NCBI GenBank assembly: GCA_003599885.1
Contig: QZKW01000082.1
Span: forward strand, 1 to 64,000
Length of the DNA stretch: 64,000 nucleotides
Reading direction: 5' to 3'
Source of the DNA: Desulfobacteraceae bacterium
GTDB taxonomy: Bacteria; Desulfobacterota; Desulfobacteria; Desulfobacterales; Desulfosalsimonadaceae
The notes beneath the pieces were generated by a model, which searched no databases, was not told the DNA's origin, and worked only from the letters and a program-made list of their open reading frames with translations. Numbering within the stretch: position 1 is the stretch's first letter; every line of letters starts with the position of its first letter. Positions 34,162-43,447 of this stretch are shown here, piece by piece. Position numbers and translations under genes: made by a program.

Positions 34162-35994
34162 CTAAATAATCCCGTGCAGCGGTCCGCCTTTTTTCCCCAA
34201 CTCATCCACCCTGGCCGTAACCTTCGGATCTTCCGTGAGCGGCGGCGCATGATGGGGTTTCAGGCGTGCGTCAATGATAAGCGGGCCTTCACATCCCCAG
34301 TGCTTGAATCGCGTGAAACTGTCCACCCCGTAAATATCATGGGACGGGTTGGACCGGGTGAAGGTGGTCCATAGAAAATTATTCAATGTCCGTGCCGCAA
34401 ATTCCGCATCATCCACCACCACCGCCAGCGGCATCGCCTCTCTCTTTTGCGTCCCAGCCAGTTTTTGCGCAAATACCGCCATTTCCGCCTCAGCCGCTTT
34501 TATATCCGTAAACCCCGGTCCTCCAACCACCAGCACGCCGGGCATTGCCAGCGCCGGATGATGGAATCCGTCCGGAAGCCTCAAATCCGACGGCAATGAG
34601 GTTATCAAATCCCGCTTTTTCGGCCCGGCTGCCGCAATCATCACCTTGGAGCCTTCATTTAAACCGGTTCCCGAATAATCCAGCGTGTCCATGGTGGTTT
34701 CCGTCTGAAAATGCAAGTCTTTCCGCCAGTCCACCCGCTCCAGCACATGCCGGAAATAAGCCGCTATATCATGAATGTCCATATCCGGGTTGTCTTCATG
34801 CGCCGCGATTATCAGGTATTTGGCCAGGGCGCAGGCCCCGAAACCCAGGAGGGCATTGGCGATCTTTAAAAGTTCTCTGGGTTTTCGCTTGTTCCCCGGA
34901 AGAAATCGCTCCCTGCCGATGGCGAGCAAGAGCGGATGGACCCCGGCCGCATCCACGGCATGGATGGCGGTCAGTCCCGGAATGGATTTGGGCACCATGG
35001 GGCCGGTGAGTTCGTGGATGAGCTGCCCGAAAACCGTGTCTTCCTGGGGCGGCCGGCCCACCACGGTAAACGGCCATACGGCATTGTTGCGGTGATAAAC
35101 GGCATCGACCCGGATCACGGGAAACGGATGGGCCAGGCTGTAATACCCCAGATGGTCTCCGAACGGGCCTTCAGGCTTTGTGTCTCCCGGCAGAACGGTT
35201 CCGGTGATGCAGAAATCCGCATCTGCCGAAAGGGTAAATCCGTTTTTCCGGATATATTGAAACCGGCGTCCGGCAAGCGCACCGGCAAACGTGACTTCCG
35301 GCATGCCTTCGGGCAGGGGCATGACCGCGGAAAACGCGTGGGCCGGGGGCCCGCCCACAAAGATGCTGACCTTTAACGGCTGGTTCATGGAGAGAGCAGT
35401 GGCGTGGTGACCGCCGATATCGCGCCGGATCTGGTAATGCAGGCCGATTTCACGGTTGGCGACATAATCGTTGCCGGCCATCTGGATGCGGTACATGCCG
35501 AGATTTGAACGCATCACGCTGGGATTTGCCGGGTCTTCGGTATACACCTGGGGCAGGAGAATAAACGGCCCCCCGTCGCCCGGCCAGCATTTGATCCAGG
35601 GCAGCCGGTCAATGGTTGTGGTTTTCTGACACACGGGCCCGGATATTTTTTTTTGAGGGAGCATGTGCCAGAGAGTGCGGGGCAGGGATAGATAATGCCC
35701 CGGTTTTTTGAGCAAAAGAAAGGGGTCGGCCCCCAGTTCAATGAGCCGTTGGACATGGGTCAGGGTGAGCCGGAAAATAAACCGGGCCCGGTCAAGGGTG
35801 CCGAAAAGGTTGGATGCCGCCGGAAAGGGGCAGCCTTTGACCTGTTCAAAAAAAATCGCCGGTCCTCCGGCAGCATAGACCCTGCGTTGGATTTCCGCCA
35901 TCTCCAGGTCCGGGTCCACGGATTGGGAAATGCGGACCAGGTGCCCGTTTCTGTTGAGATCGGCCAGCAGGTCTTTGGTGCATGTGTAGGTCAT
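34162..35994 (-). CDS. UbiD-family decarboxylase
   Basis: A 610-residue UbiD-type (prenylated-FMN-dependent) decarboxylase. Recognisable blocks include GHLVRISQSVDPDLEMAEIQRR, the central MYRIQMAGNDYVANREIGLHYQIRRDIGGH segment, EGPFGDHLGYYS (part of the cofactor/active-site region with conserved Glu and Asp), and DAAGVHPLLLAIGRERF. It reversibly decarboxylates aromatic or alpha,beta-unsaturated acids; quinone-precursor or aromatic-degradation substrates are both possible. No UbiX partner is seen here. Its last ~75 codons occur twice more downstream, next to toxin-antitoxin genes. Confidence 0.88.
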   Translation of the reverse strand: MTYTCTKDLLADLNRNGHLVRISQSVDPDLEMAEIQRRVYAAGGPAIFFEQVKGCPFPAASNLFGTLDRARFIFRLTLTHVQRLIELGADPFLLLKKPGHYLSLPRTLWHMLPQKKISGPVCQKTTTIDRLPWIKCWPGDGGPFILLPQVYTEDPANPSVMRSNLGMYRIQMAGNDYVANREIGLHYQIRRDIGGHHATALSMNQPLKVSIFVGGPPAHAFSAVMPLPEGMPEVTFAGALAGRRFQYIRKNGFTLSADADFCITGTVLPGDTKPEGPFGDHLGYYSLAHPFPVIRVDAVYHRNNAVWPFTVVGRPPQEDTVFGQLIHELTGPMVPKSIPGLTAIHAVDAAGVHPLLLAIGRERFLPGNKRKPRELLKIANALLGFGACALAKYLIIAAHEDNPDMDIHDIAAYFRHVLERVDWRKDLHFQTETTMDTLDYSGTGLNEGSKVMIAAAGPKKRDLITSLPSDLRLPDGFHHPALAMPGVLVVGGPGFTDIKAAEAEMAVFAQKLAGTQKREAMPLAVVVDDAEFAARTLNNFLWTTFTRSNPSHDIYGVDSFTRFKHWGCEGPLIIDARLKPHHAPPLTEDPKVTARVDELGKKGGPLHGII

Positions 35995-36029
35995 TTCAAT
36001 GTCCTTTGGGGTTTGTCTGATAGCGCCGG

Positions 36030-36530
36030 TCAGGTGAGCGCGTCAACCGGGATCTCCTGCCGGAATCCGAAATCAACCGTATTATCCATATAGACAATAT
36101 AGTCCGGTTGAAAACAATATAAGGATGCATGAAATCTTTTGATAAAACTGTTCAGAGTCAGGTTTTTGATGGTGGGAAAAAACGTTTTGACTAAAGGAAA
36201 TTTTTTAACATACTCTATGACGGCTTTGGCTGCCTGGTCGGCCTGAGTTGCCGGCGTAATTTTTCCCGACATCTGGATTCCCTGAAGGTCCTGCCATGAC
36301 CCGCCTTCCGCATAGATGGCGCAGGCGGCGGAGCCTGCGGCAAGCGCGTTTTGGATATGCCGTGCGTCGGGATTTGAGAAAAAATAAAAAAAAGATTTGA
36401 TATTGGCATAATACACCGGCGCGGCCCATGGCGTGATATCATCTGCGGTGGCCAGGGTCATGGCATGACAGGATGAAATCAGGCGGCTGGCCCGGGAAAA
36501 GACGTCAGTGTCGGTGGTTATCGAATTCAT
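36030..36530 (-). CDS. pyridoxamine 5'-phosphate oxidase-like flavin-binding protein
   Basis: About 166 residues of a split-barrel FMN-binding fold: SRLISSCHAMTLATADDITPWAAPVYYA opens the barrel, and SFFYFFSNPDARHIQNALAAGSAACAIY and a GIQMSGKI strand follow. Family members bind FMN, F420 or heme and are often general oxidoreductases. The open frame continues upstream to 36617; the ATG at 36530 or 36545 fits the domain better, but no strong ribosome-binding site decides it. It is close to ubiD (35-base gap) on the same strand; a shared flavin theme is suggestive only. Confidence 0.7.
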   Translation of the reverse strand: MNSITTDTDVFSRASRLISSCHAMTLATADDITPWAAPVYYANIKSFFYFFSNPDARHIQNALAAGSAACAIYAEGGSWQDLQGIQMSGKITPATQADQAAKAVIEYVKKFPLVKTFFPTIKNLTLNSFIKRFHASLYCFQPDYIVYMDNTVDFGFRQEIPVDALT

Positions 36531-36713
36531 CCGATGATGGTCCATTTTTATGATGAACGGATTTAATCCTGAATCTGATTGAAAACAAACAGATATTGCG
36601 TATTCTGTCAATAACATATATTAATTATTCGAATTAATTGTTTTTTGGTGTTACGGATGCTGCCGGACCTGCCGGCAAGGCCGGGGAGCTTGAATGAAAA
36701 GGACGTGTGACGG

Positions 36714-38189
36714 ATGAACATATGGGGGAAACCGGTTATTACAACCCGAATTTTTGCCATTCTGTTTTTATTGCTGAGTACGACGGTGGGCATGGGGGTG
36801 ACATCCATCTGGAATGCCGGGCAATTCAATCAGATGATCAACCGGGTGATTGTTGAGGATATCCCGGCGATTGAAGCGGCCAGAGAGATCGAAACCTCCC
36901 TTGCCAATCAGAAAGGGTTTGCGACCTACTATTTTTTGGATGGCGATCCCAAATGGCTCAATGAACTCTCGGTTCACCGGAAGGTGTTTCTGCACTGGCT
37001 GGACCAGGCGCTTCTGGTAAATCAGGAACCGAAACAGAGAAACCTGCTTGAAGGGATTCAAAAGAAGTTTGCGGTTTATGTCACTGAAAAAGACCGGGTG
37101 ATTGATCTCTACAAAGCCGGTGACCGTAAAACCGGTGAAGAGCTTCACTGGAAGGTGCGGGAACAGTTTTTCGAACTCAAGGAGATGGCCGCAACATATA
37201 AGCAGGTCAATGAGCTGAATATCCAGCAGGCATTGGAAACAAGCCGGGCAAAAATGCAACGGCTTTCCTCTGCTGCGGTCGTGTTCATGATTTGTGCATT
37301 GATATTCGGGGTTTTGCTGGCGTTTATCATGATATCCCAGATATTGATGCCCATCCGCCGTTTGTCCCGGGAGGCGGCTGTCACGGGTGAGCCGGCGCCG
37401 CCCGGAAATGAAGTCCGCCTGCTCCGCACCCGCGTTCATGGACTCATGCAGCATATCGACCGCACCCGTTCAGAACTGGAGCAGAGCCAGGAACTGCTCA
37501 TGAATTCTGAAAAAATGGCCCTCGTGGGCAAGCTGTCCACAGAAGTGGCCCACAGTATCCGAAACCCCATGACCTCTATCAATATGCGGCTGTTTTCGCT
37601 GAAACGGAATATTGATTTAACTGAAGTTCAAAAGGAAGATTTTGAGGTGGTGGCGGAGGAAATGCGGCGGCTGGATAATATTGTCAGTAATTTTCTGGAG
37701 TTTTCAAAACCCCATAAGCTGAAAAAACGGCGCATCGATATTTCCACTGTGGTGGACATGACTCTGGACCTGCTTTTCTACCGGCTGGAAGTGCATTCGG
37801 TCAAAGTTGTCCGGAAACGGAGCGCGTCCCTGCCGCTCATTGAAGCGGACCCGGAACTGCTGAAAGAGGTGTTTGTGAACCTGATGGTCAATGCCTGCGA
37901 AGCCATTGAAATTGACGGGGAGGTCACCATCACCGAACAGGAGGCCGTGGCGGAAAATATCGGCCGGGCAGTGGTGGTAAAATTCACCGATAACGGGCCC
38001 GGCATGTCTGAAGAACTTCAGAAACGGGTGCTGGAACCCTTTGAAACCACCAAGCCCCAGGGCACGGGCCTGGGACTGTTTATTGCGGTTCGAATCGTGA
38101 AAGAGCATGGCGGCACGTTGGAATTACATTCGAAAGAAGGGCAGGGCACGACATTTATCTTGACATTTCCAGCTCTTGAGGAGGTTTGA
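36714..38189 (+). CDS. sensor histidine kinase with four-helix-bundle sensor
   Basis: A 491-residue membrane kinase. Helices at about 10-32 and 185-210 flank a ~150-residue periplasmic domain that is all helical, as in MCP-like four-helix-bundle sensors. The phosphoacceptor lies in VAHSIRNPMTSI (His280). The ATPase domain has the N box EVFVNLMVNACEAI, G1 DNGPGM and G2 GTGLGLFIA. It overlaps or abuts the NtrC-type regulator (stop at 38189, ATG at 38192), so it is surely its cognate kinase. The ligand is unknown. Confidence 0.92.
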   Translation: MNIWGKPVITTRIFAILFLLLSTTVGMGVTSIWNAGQFNQMINRVIVEDIPAIEAAREIETSLANQKGFATYYFLDGDPKWLNELSVHRKVFLHWLDQALLVNQEPKQRNLLEGIQKKFAVYVTEKDRVIDLYKAGDRKTGEELHWKVREQFFELKEMAATYKQVNELNIQQALETSRAKMQRLSSAAVVFMICALIFGVLLAFIMISQILMPIRRLSREAAVTGEPAPPGNEVRLLRTRVHGLMQHIDRTRSELEQSQELLMNSEKMALVGKLSTEVAHSIRNPMTSINMRLFSLKRNIDLTEVQKEDFEVVAEEMRRLDNIVSNFLEFSKPHKLKKRRIDISTVVDMTLDLLFYRLEVHSVKVVRKRSASLPLIEADPELLKEVFVNLMVNACEAIEIDGEVTITEQEAVAENIGRAVVVKFTDNGPGMSEELQKRVLEPFETTKPQGTGLGLFIAVRIVKEHGGTLELHSKEGQGTTFILTFPALEEV

Positions 38190-38191
38190 AA

Positions 38192-39625
38192 ATGAATTCA
38201 GTGTTGATTGTGGATGACGATGACCAGCTGCGCATGAGTTTCGCCAAATTGCTCAGAGAGGAAGGCTATGCGGTCCGTACGGCCCCGACCGGGGAGGCGG
38301 GGGTGGAAGAGGTCAGAAAGGCCGTTCCGGAACTGCTGATCATGGATGTCCGGCTTCCGAAAATGAACGGTCTTGAAGCGTTTGCCGAAATTCGAAAAAT
38401 AGACAGCACCCTGCCGGTGATTATCATGACGGCGTTCGGCACCACGGGTACGGCCATTGAAGCGACCAAGCTGGGGGCGTTTGATTATATTTTAAAACCT
38501 TTTGATATTCCGGCGATGCTGGAGCTCATTGGAAAGGCCCTTGAAGCCGGGCGCCTGATGCGTTCAAGGGTGGAGATGAATGTCGGGCCGGACAGCGCCG
38601 TGCCGGATGCGCTGATCGGACGCACGGATGTGATGCAGGAAATTTATAAATCCATCGGCCGGGTCGCGCCGACGGATGCCACTGTCCTGATACGGGGGGA
38701 ATCCGGCACCGGAAAGGAACTGGTGGCAAGGGCTATTTATCAGCACAGCAAACGGGCCGATAAATCATTTCTGGTCATCAATTGCGTGGCTATTCCGGAA
38801 ACATTGCTGGAAAGCGAATTGTTCGGTTATGAAAAAGGCGCGTTTACCGGGGCCGCCAACCGGCGGGTCGGGAGAATCGAGCAGGCCAATGGCGGGACGA
38901 TTTTTTTGGATGAAATCGGCGATATGCCCTTGTCGATTCAGGCCAAGATCCTGCGGCTGATTCAGGAAAGAAGCATCGAACGGCTAGGCGGTGCGGGGTC
39001 TATTCCGGTGGATGTCCGGATCATTGCCGCCACCAACCGGAATCTGGAAAAGGCCATTGAAGAGGAGCGGTTCCGGAATGATCTGTATTACCGGTTAAAA
39101 GTTGTCACGGTGACCCTGCCGCGGTTGAGGGACCGGCGGGCGGACATCCCGTTGTTGTGTGAATATTTTGTATCGTTGTTTTCAAAGGAAATGGGCATTG
39201 AAAATCCCGGCATCACCAATGAGGCCAAGGAACTGGTTGAAACATACCCATGGCCGGGCAATGTCCGGGAACTGGCGAACGCCATTAAAAAAGCCCTGAT
39301 TTTCAGCAGCGGGTATCCCATCCGGCCGGCGGATATGTCCCAAGCCATATCCGGATCAGCGGAAAAGCCCGGGGGGGATGTTGTGCCCATTGAAAAAGCG
39401 GCACGGGAATGGGTGCGGGGGATACTGTCCACAGAAGACCGCAAGGATTTGTTTCAAGACCTGATGGACCGCTTCGGCAGCATTGTCATCAGCGAGGCCT
39501 TGAATCTCAATGAGGGCAACCGAAGCCGGGCAGCCAAAGTTCTGGGGTTGTCCCGGCCGACCCTGCAATCCAAAATCGAAAAATTCAACCTGATGTTTGA
39601 AACCTCCGTCAAAAACGTGGATTGA
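38192..39625 (+). CDS. NtrC-family sigma-54 response regulator
   Basis: A 477-residue activator. The receiver has the acidic pair near residues 8-10 and Asp52 in IMDVRLPKMNG. The AAA+ domain has Walker A GESGTGKE (169-176) and the sigma-54-contacting GAFTGA loop (216-221), both intact. A Fis-type helix-turn-helix closes the protein (NRSRAAKVLGLSRPTLQSKI). GAGGAGGT precedes the ATG at 38192. It should activate -24/-12 promoters from distant enhancer sites; two such promoters with a common palindrome occur at 40.5 and 48.4 kb, making this the best candidate regulator. Confidence 0.93.
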   Translation: MNSVLIVDDDDQLRMSFAKLLREEGYAVRTAPTGEAGVEEVRKAVPELLIMDVRLPKMNGLEAFAEIRKIDSTLPVIIMTAFGTTGTAIEATKLGAFDYILKPFDIPAMLELIGKALEAGRLMRSRVEMNVGPDSAVPDALIGRTDVMQEIYKSIGRVAPTDATVLIRGESGTGKELVARAIYQHSKRADKSFLVINCVAIPETLLESELFGYEKGAFTGAANRRVGRIEQANGGTIFLDEIGDMPLSIQAKILRLIQERSIERLGGAGSIPVDVRIIAATNRNLEKAIEEERFRNDLYYRLKVVTVTLPRLRDRRADIPLLCEYFVSLFSKEMGIENPGITNEAKELVETYPWPGNVRELANAIKKALIFSSGYPIRPADMSQAISGSAEKPGGDVVPIEKAAREWVRGILSTEDRKDLFQDLMDRFGSIVISEALNLNEGNRSRAAKVLGLSRPTLQSKIEKFNLMFETSVKNVD

Positions 39626-39641
39626 AAAAAGTGAAGAAAAT

Positions 39642-40295
39642 ATGAAAAAGGTTCCTTTTGTTCTGTTCCTTTATCTTTTTCCGGCGGCATGTCTTGGGAT
39701 CGTTGCTTTATTTCATTTAAAGACAGGCGTCGCCATTCGGAATTTTATGAGCGACCCTCAGGCGATTGTCGGCGTTCATCCATCGGTGGGAGCGATTTCA
39801 ACGCTTGGCATTTTATTCTGGTGCGCAACCGCAACGATCTTAATTTTTACCAGATCCCTCCGGTTGCCCGCGGGTGACTCCAAGTATTCAATGTTTATTC
39901 TTTTTTCCGGGATTTTGACAACTATCCTGATGCTTGACGACGCGTTTATGCTCCATGATGCATTATTGCCCACTTATTTCGGGGTTAAGGAAATTTATTC
40001 CTATATCCTTTATTCCATTTTTTTCTTTTTGGGTTTTATTAGATTTAAAAAACAGATTTTAAAAACTCAATATCACTTACTGCTCATCACATTCGCTTTT
40101 TGGGGCGCATCAATCCTTTTTGACCTTTTTCAACCGGATATCGAAAGCATGATCGGAGGAAACTGGCGCATCCTGCTTGAAGACGGCTTTAAATTATTAG
40201 GTATTGTTGCATGGTTTGATTATTTTTCCAGAACGTGCCGGTTCCGGCTTGAGCATCCGTTCCACCCAAAAGAGGCATCAAGGCCAAAGAAATAA
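39642..40295 (+). CDS. multi-pass membrane protein, unknown
   Basis: About 217 residues with six predicted membrane helices. A conserved-looking polar motif LDDAFMLHDALLPTY sits at about residues 100-114, and a LFDLFQPDIESMIGGNWRILLEDGFKLLGIVAWFDYF motif near the end. The Asp/His/Glu residues inside helices suggest metal binding or a catalytic membrane protein. No family name recalled with confidence. The ATG at 39642 has GTGAAG upstream; an earlier in-frame start overlaps the regulator gene. It follows the kinase/NtrC pair by 16 bases. Confidence 0.65.
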   Translation: MKKVPFVLFLYLFPAACLGIVALFHLKTGVAIRNFMSDPQAIVGVHPSVGAISTLGILFWCATATILIFTRSLRLPAGDSKYSMFILFSGILTTILMLDDAFMLHDALLPTYFGVKEIYSYILYSIFFFLGFIRFKKQILKTQYHLLLITFAFWGASILFDLFQPDIESMIGGNWRILLEDGFKLLGIVAWFDYFSRTCRFRLEHPFHPKEASRPKK

Positions 40296-40412
40296 AGAAA
40301 AATTTGGAAAGAATCATGAATTCCAGGATGGCAATGGATGATTCTTTCATGTTGCTGGCCGTTTGATTTTTGAGCGATTAAACCACCGCTGTCTCCCCGG
40401 TTGTTTTCTTTT

Positions 40413-40429
40413 TTTTACACCATGTAAAA
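40413..40429. promoter_or_regulatory. TTTTACAC-C-ATGTAAAA palindrome (candidate enhancer site)
   Basis: A 17-base near-perfect palindrome, extended by one T/A on each side. It lies about 116 bases upstream of a sigma-54 -24 box. The same site with one base changed occurs at 48334, at almost the same distance from another sigma-54 promoter. Binding by the Fis-type HTH of the NtrC protein at 38192 is inferred. Confidence 0.75.
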
Positions 40430-40536
40430 AGTTTTGACATTCCAAGCCCTTTGTTTTCCGTCCCTTTCTCATTAAATTGAAATTATTATATTTAAATTAA
40501 GATAGTTGTCATTGGCGCCCGGATGCCCGCGCATGT

Positions 40537-40552
40537 TGGCATAATGCTTGCT
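40537..40552 (+). promoter_or_regulatory. sigma-54 (-24/-12) promoter
   Basis: TGGCATAATGCTTGCT matches the sigma-54 consensus TGGCAC-N5-TTGCW with both invariant GG and GC at correct spacing. It is 41 bases upstream of the pseudo-receiver ATG and would drive the gene set up to the porin. Confidence 0.85.
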
Positions 40553-40592
40553 CACGTATGGTTAGTTTTTAAACCAAAGGGGAATTCAATAG

Positions 40593-40982
40593 ATGGGCAG
40601 CACGGGTGTCATATTGATCGCGGATCCCAATCCGTTTGTCCGGTCGTTTTTAAGCCGGGAATTAAAGACCGCAGGTTATCAAACGGCTGAGGCCGGCACG
40701 TCCAGGGAAATTGTTAATTACCTGCATTCGGGCCATCTGCCGGCGCTTATGATCATGGAACTTGATTTTCCCATTGCCGTTGGGATGAACGTATTGAATC
40801 GTATCCATGATCTTGTTCCAACCGTACCGCACATTATTTACACCCATCTCACGGAGTATGAAAACAGTTCAGAGGCCAAAAAAGCCGACGCGTTTATCGA
40901 AAAAAACGATGACCCGGATGAGTTGTTTCAAACCATTGATGCGGTGCTGGCGCGTTATCAGTCCAAAAAACCCTTACGGTAA
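40593..40982 (+). CDS. stand-alone pseudo-receiver domain protein
   Basis: A 129-residue CheY-like domain with no output. Compared with active receivers, the acidic pocket has only Asp11 (ADPNP), and the phosphoacceptor position in LMIMELDFP is Glu56 instead of Asp. Thr84 (IIYTHL) and Lys104 (FIEKND) are kept. Glu at this place often mimics a permanently phosphorylated state. First gene after the sigma-54 promoter; 46 bases from the dCache kinase. Confidence 0.85.
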   Translation: MGSTGVILIADPNPFVRSFLSRELKTAGYQTAEAGTSREIVNYLHSGHLPALMIMELDFPIAVGMNVLNRIHDLVPTVPHIIYTHLTEYENSSEAKKADAFIEKNDDPDELFQTIDAVLARYQSKKPLR

Positions 40983-41028
40983 TGCACTGTGAGTTTGTAC
41001 CAATATTATAAAAGCAGGAGCGTTCCTC

Positions 41029-42783
41029 GTGACCCCATCACAACACACCAGTGATAAAAAACCACCGCCCGCCGGACTGCAGATGCAGTCGCCAATGGTT
41101 GTTGCTGATGAGACGGCAACGTATTTCCGGCGGTTAAGACACCGGCTGAAAGCTTCCCTGATTTTTGCCTTTATCGTGCCCCTTTTGATCGTATCCGTAT
41201 ATTTTCATCTCCAGTTTAACATGACGCTGAAAAACAGCGGAAAACTCCATCTCATTTCCCTGGCTGAAAGCTTAACCAATACCATTGATCTGTTTCTTCA
41301 GGAACGGGTCGTCAATATATTTAATCTTTTTCACCGTGCCCGGTTTACCGTTAATCCTTCCCAGGAGGATATGAACGTTTGTCTTCAGAGCCTTATCGAA
41401 ACCAGCGACTCATTTATTGATGTGGGTTTTCTGGATGAATCCGGAAAGCAGATCGGTTATGCCGGACCGTTCCCCTATCTTCACGGACAGAATTACAGCA
41501 AGGAACCCTGGTTCACCACCCTCATGAGCCAGGCCAAAAATTATTATATCACTGATATTTATATGGGATTCCGGCATAAGCCGCATTTTACCATTGCCGT
41601 AAGGCAGCGGGTTGATGATCAGGTGTATGTGATGCGCGCGACGGTTGATCCCGACAAATTTTACCTGTTTCTGCGCACGATTGGCCGGGGGATCGCCGGG
41701 GCCATAACCCTGACCAATGTCGGCGGGTTTTATCAGGTGGTTGACCCGGAGCAGGGGCAGCTTTTGGCCCAGAGCAACTTCAACCCCCCGGTCGCCAAAG
41801 GGTCTGGTGCGGTGGAAATGAATTATAAAGGCGTAACGGAACTGGTGGCCTGCTCATGGCTCCGGGAAGTGCCGTGGGTGCTTTCCATACACCAGCCGCT
41901 TAATATTGCCTATGCCGGTATGTATCAGGCCCGCCGGGTCATTATCGCCATCACGGTGGTGATGGTCCTCCTCATTTTTACCGCGATCTGGCTGAGCACC
42001 GACCGGTTGCTCCGGCGGGCGGAGACTTCTGAAAAATCGCGGAAAGAATTGCAGAACCAGTTGTTTCATGCCGCAAAACTGATGTCCGTCGGGGAACTGG
42101 CAGCCGGGGTGGCCCATGAAATCAATAATCCCCTGGCGATCATCGCTTCCCAGGTGGGCGTGATAAAGGACCTTCTGGACCCGGAATTCGGCGGCTCTGC
42201 GTGTATGGAACCCGATATGCCGGACAAAATCAGGGAAGAGCTTGGCATCATTCATGACGCGGTGTTCCGGGCCAGCGGCATTACCCATAAGCTTTTGAAA
42301 TCCGCGAGAAAAAATGAGCCCCAGTTGGCGCCGTGCAATGTCAATGATCTGCTGGAAGATATCGTTTCCGGGCTGGTGGAAAAAGAATTTTCGGTGGAGA
42401 ATATTGAACTGGTGCGTAATTTTGATTGGAAGATACCCACCATCATGCTGGATGCGGACCAGATTCGCCAGGTGTTCCAGAATTTTATCAATAATGCGGG
42501 GGACGCCATTGAAGGGCCTGGAAAAATAACCATGACCACACGTTTACTGGAGGGCAAGGTCCAGGTGATTATCGCGGATACCGGTAAAGGCATGACTTCG
42601 GATGTGATGGAAAAAATCTTCCTTCCGTTTTTTACCACCAAGGAAGTCGGCAGCGGCACCGGCCTGGGACTCAGCATCAGTCTGAGTATTGTGGAATCCA
42701 TGGGGGGCACCATCGAAGTTCAAAGCATGCCGGGAGCGGGGAGTTCGTTTACCGTTACTCTGCCCGTGGCCGGGAAGGAATAA
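41029..42783 (+). CDS. dCache-type sensor histidine kinase
   Basis: A 584-residue membrane kinase starting on GTG. Helices at about 42-64 and 303-322 enclose a ~240-residue periplasmic dCache domain, seen in the DVGFLDESGKQIGYAGPF and KEPWFTTLMSQAKNYYITDIYMGFRHKPHFTIAV segments. The HisKA site is VAHEINNPLAII (His363); the ATPase shows FQNFINNAGDAI, DTGKGM and GTGLGLSIS. No HAMP is obvious. dCache domains bind small carboxylates or amino acids directly; together with the symporter nearby it may sense the transported anion. Confidence 0.92.
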   Translation: MTPSQHTSDKKPPPAGLQMQSPMVVADETATYFRRLRHRLKASLIFAFIVPLLIVSVYFHLQFNMTLKNSGKLHLISLAESLTNTIDLFLQERVVNIFNLFHRARFTVNPSQEDMNVCLQSLIETSDSFIDVGFLDESGKQIGYAGPFPYLHGQNYSKEPWFTTLMSQAKNYYITDIYMGFRHKPHFTIAVRQRVDDQVYVMRATVDPDKFYLFLRTIGRGIAGAITLTNVGGFYQVVDPEQGQLLAQSNFNPPVAKGSGAVEMNYKGVTELVACSWLREVPWVLSIHQPLNIAYAGMYQARRVIIAITVVMVLLIFTAIWLSTDRLLRRAETSEKSRKELQNQLFHAAKLMSVGELAAGVAHEINNPLAIIASQVGVIKDLLDPEFGGSACMEPDMPDKIREELGIIHDAVFRASGITHKLLKSARKNEPQLAPCNVNDLLEDIVSGLVEKEFSVENIELVRNFDWKIPTIMLDADQIRQVFQNFINNAGDAIEGPGKITMTTRLLEGKVQVIIADTGKGMTSDVMEKIFLPFFTTKEVGSGTGLGLSISLSIVESMGGTIEVQSMPGAGSSFTVTLPVAGKE

Positions 42784-42788
42784 CGGAA

Positions 42789-43322
42789 ATGACCCATTCA
42801 ATAACGCCGGATCAGGGCAACCGTCCGGATCAAACAGGAAGAAAGACGCCGGGCGTAGGGCTTCCGAAAATACTGATTGTGGATGATGAGAATCTGTTCA
42901 GGTGCGCCTTGAAAAAAGAACTCGTGTCGCGGGGGTATGAGGTGGCGGATGTCCAGAGCGGAAGCGAAGCGATTCCGGTTCTGCGGCGCAGCAAACCCGA
43001 AATAGTGATTCTTGATCAGATGATGCCGGTGATGGATGGATTCGAGACCTTGAAAAAAATAAAAAAAATTCATCCTGCTGCCCAGGTGATCATGCTTACC
43101 GGCTACGGGAACGCGGAGACAGCGTGCGAAGCCGGCCGGCCGGGTATTTTCAGATGTTTGAAAAAACCCTGCGCGATTGAGGAAATCGTGGAAGCCATTG
43201 AGGCCGCAGTACTTGAAAACGTTCATGAAGTCCCTGTCAGCCTGAAACAATGGGTTTTGGGGTTGTTTTTCAAACGCTACCGGACATCGGATTTTTTAAG
43301 CCGGTTCAGAAACAGCGGATAA
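42789..43322 (+). CDS. stand-alone response regulator receiver
   Basis: A 177-residue protein. A Gly/Pro-rich leader of ~25 residues precedes a complete receiver: VDDE at 31-34, Asp76 in VILDQMMPVMDG, LTGYG, and LKKPC (Lys). The ~40-residue C-terminal extension is helical and has no DNA-binding motif. Five bases after the dCache kinase stop, so probably its direct partner, acting by protein contact or as part of a phosphorelay. Confidence 0.88.
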   Translation: MTHSITPDQGNRPDQTGRKTPGVGLPKILIVDDENLFRCALKKELVSRGYEVADVQSGSEAIPVLRRSKPEIVILDQMMPVMDGFETLKKIKKIHPAAQVIMLTGYGNAETACEAGRPGIFRCLKKPCAIEEIVEAIEAAVLENVHEVPVSLKQWVLGLFFKRYRTSDFLSRFRNSG

Positions 43323-43447
43323 CCCATTCGTCGAATCTGTCGGCTAATGGCTGATTTGAATTGAATTTGGTGAGTCGGAAAGGGGGGCGTTCCCCTGCCG
43401 ATATCATATAGAAAATTGTTGAAATTGTGGAAATGAAAGGAGTGCGT

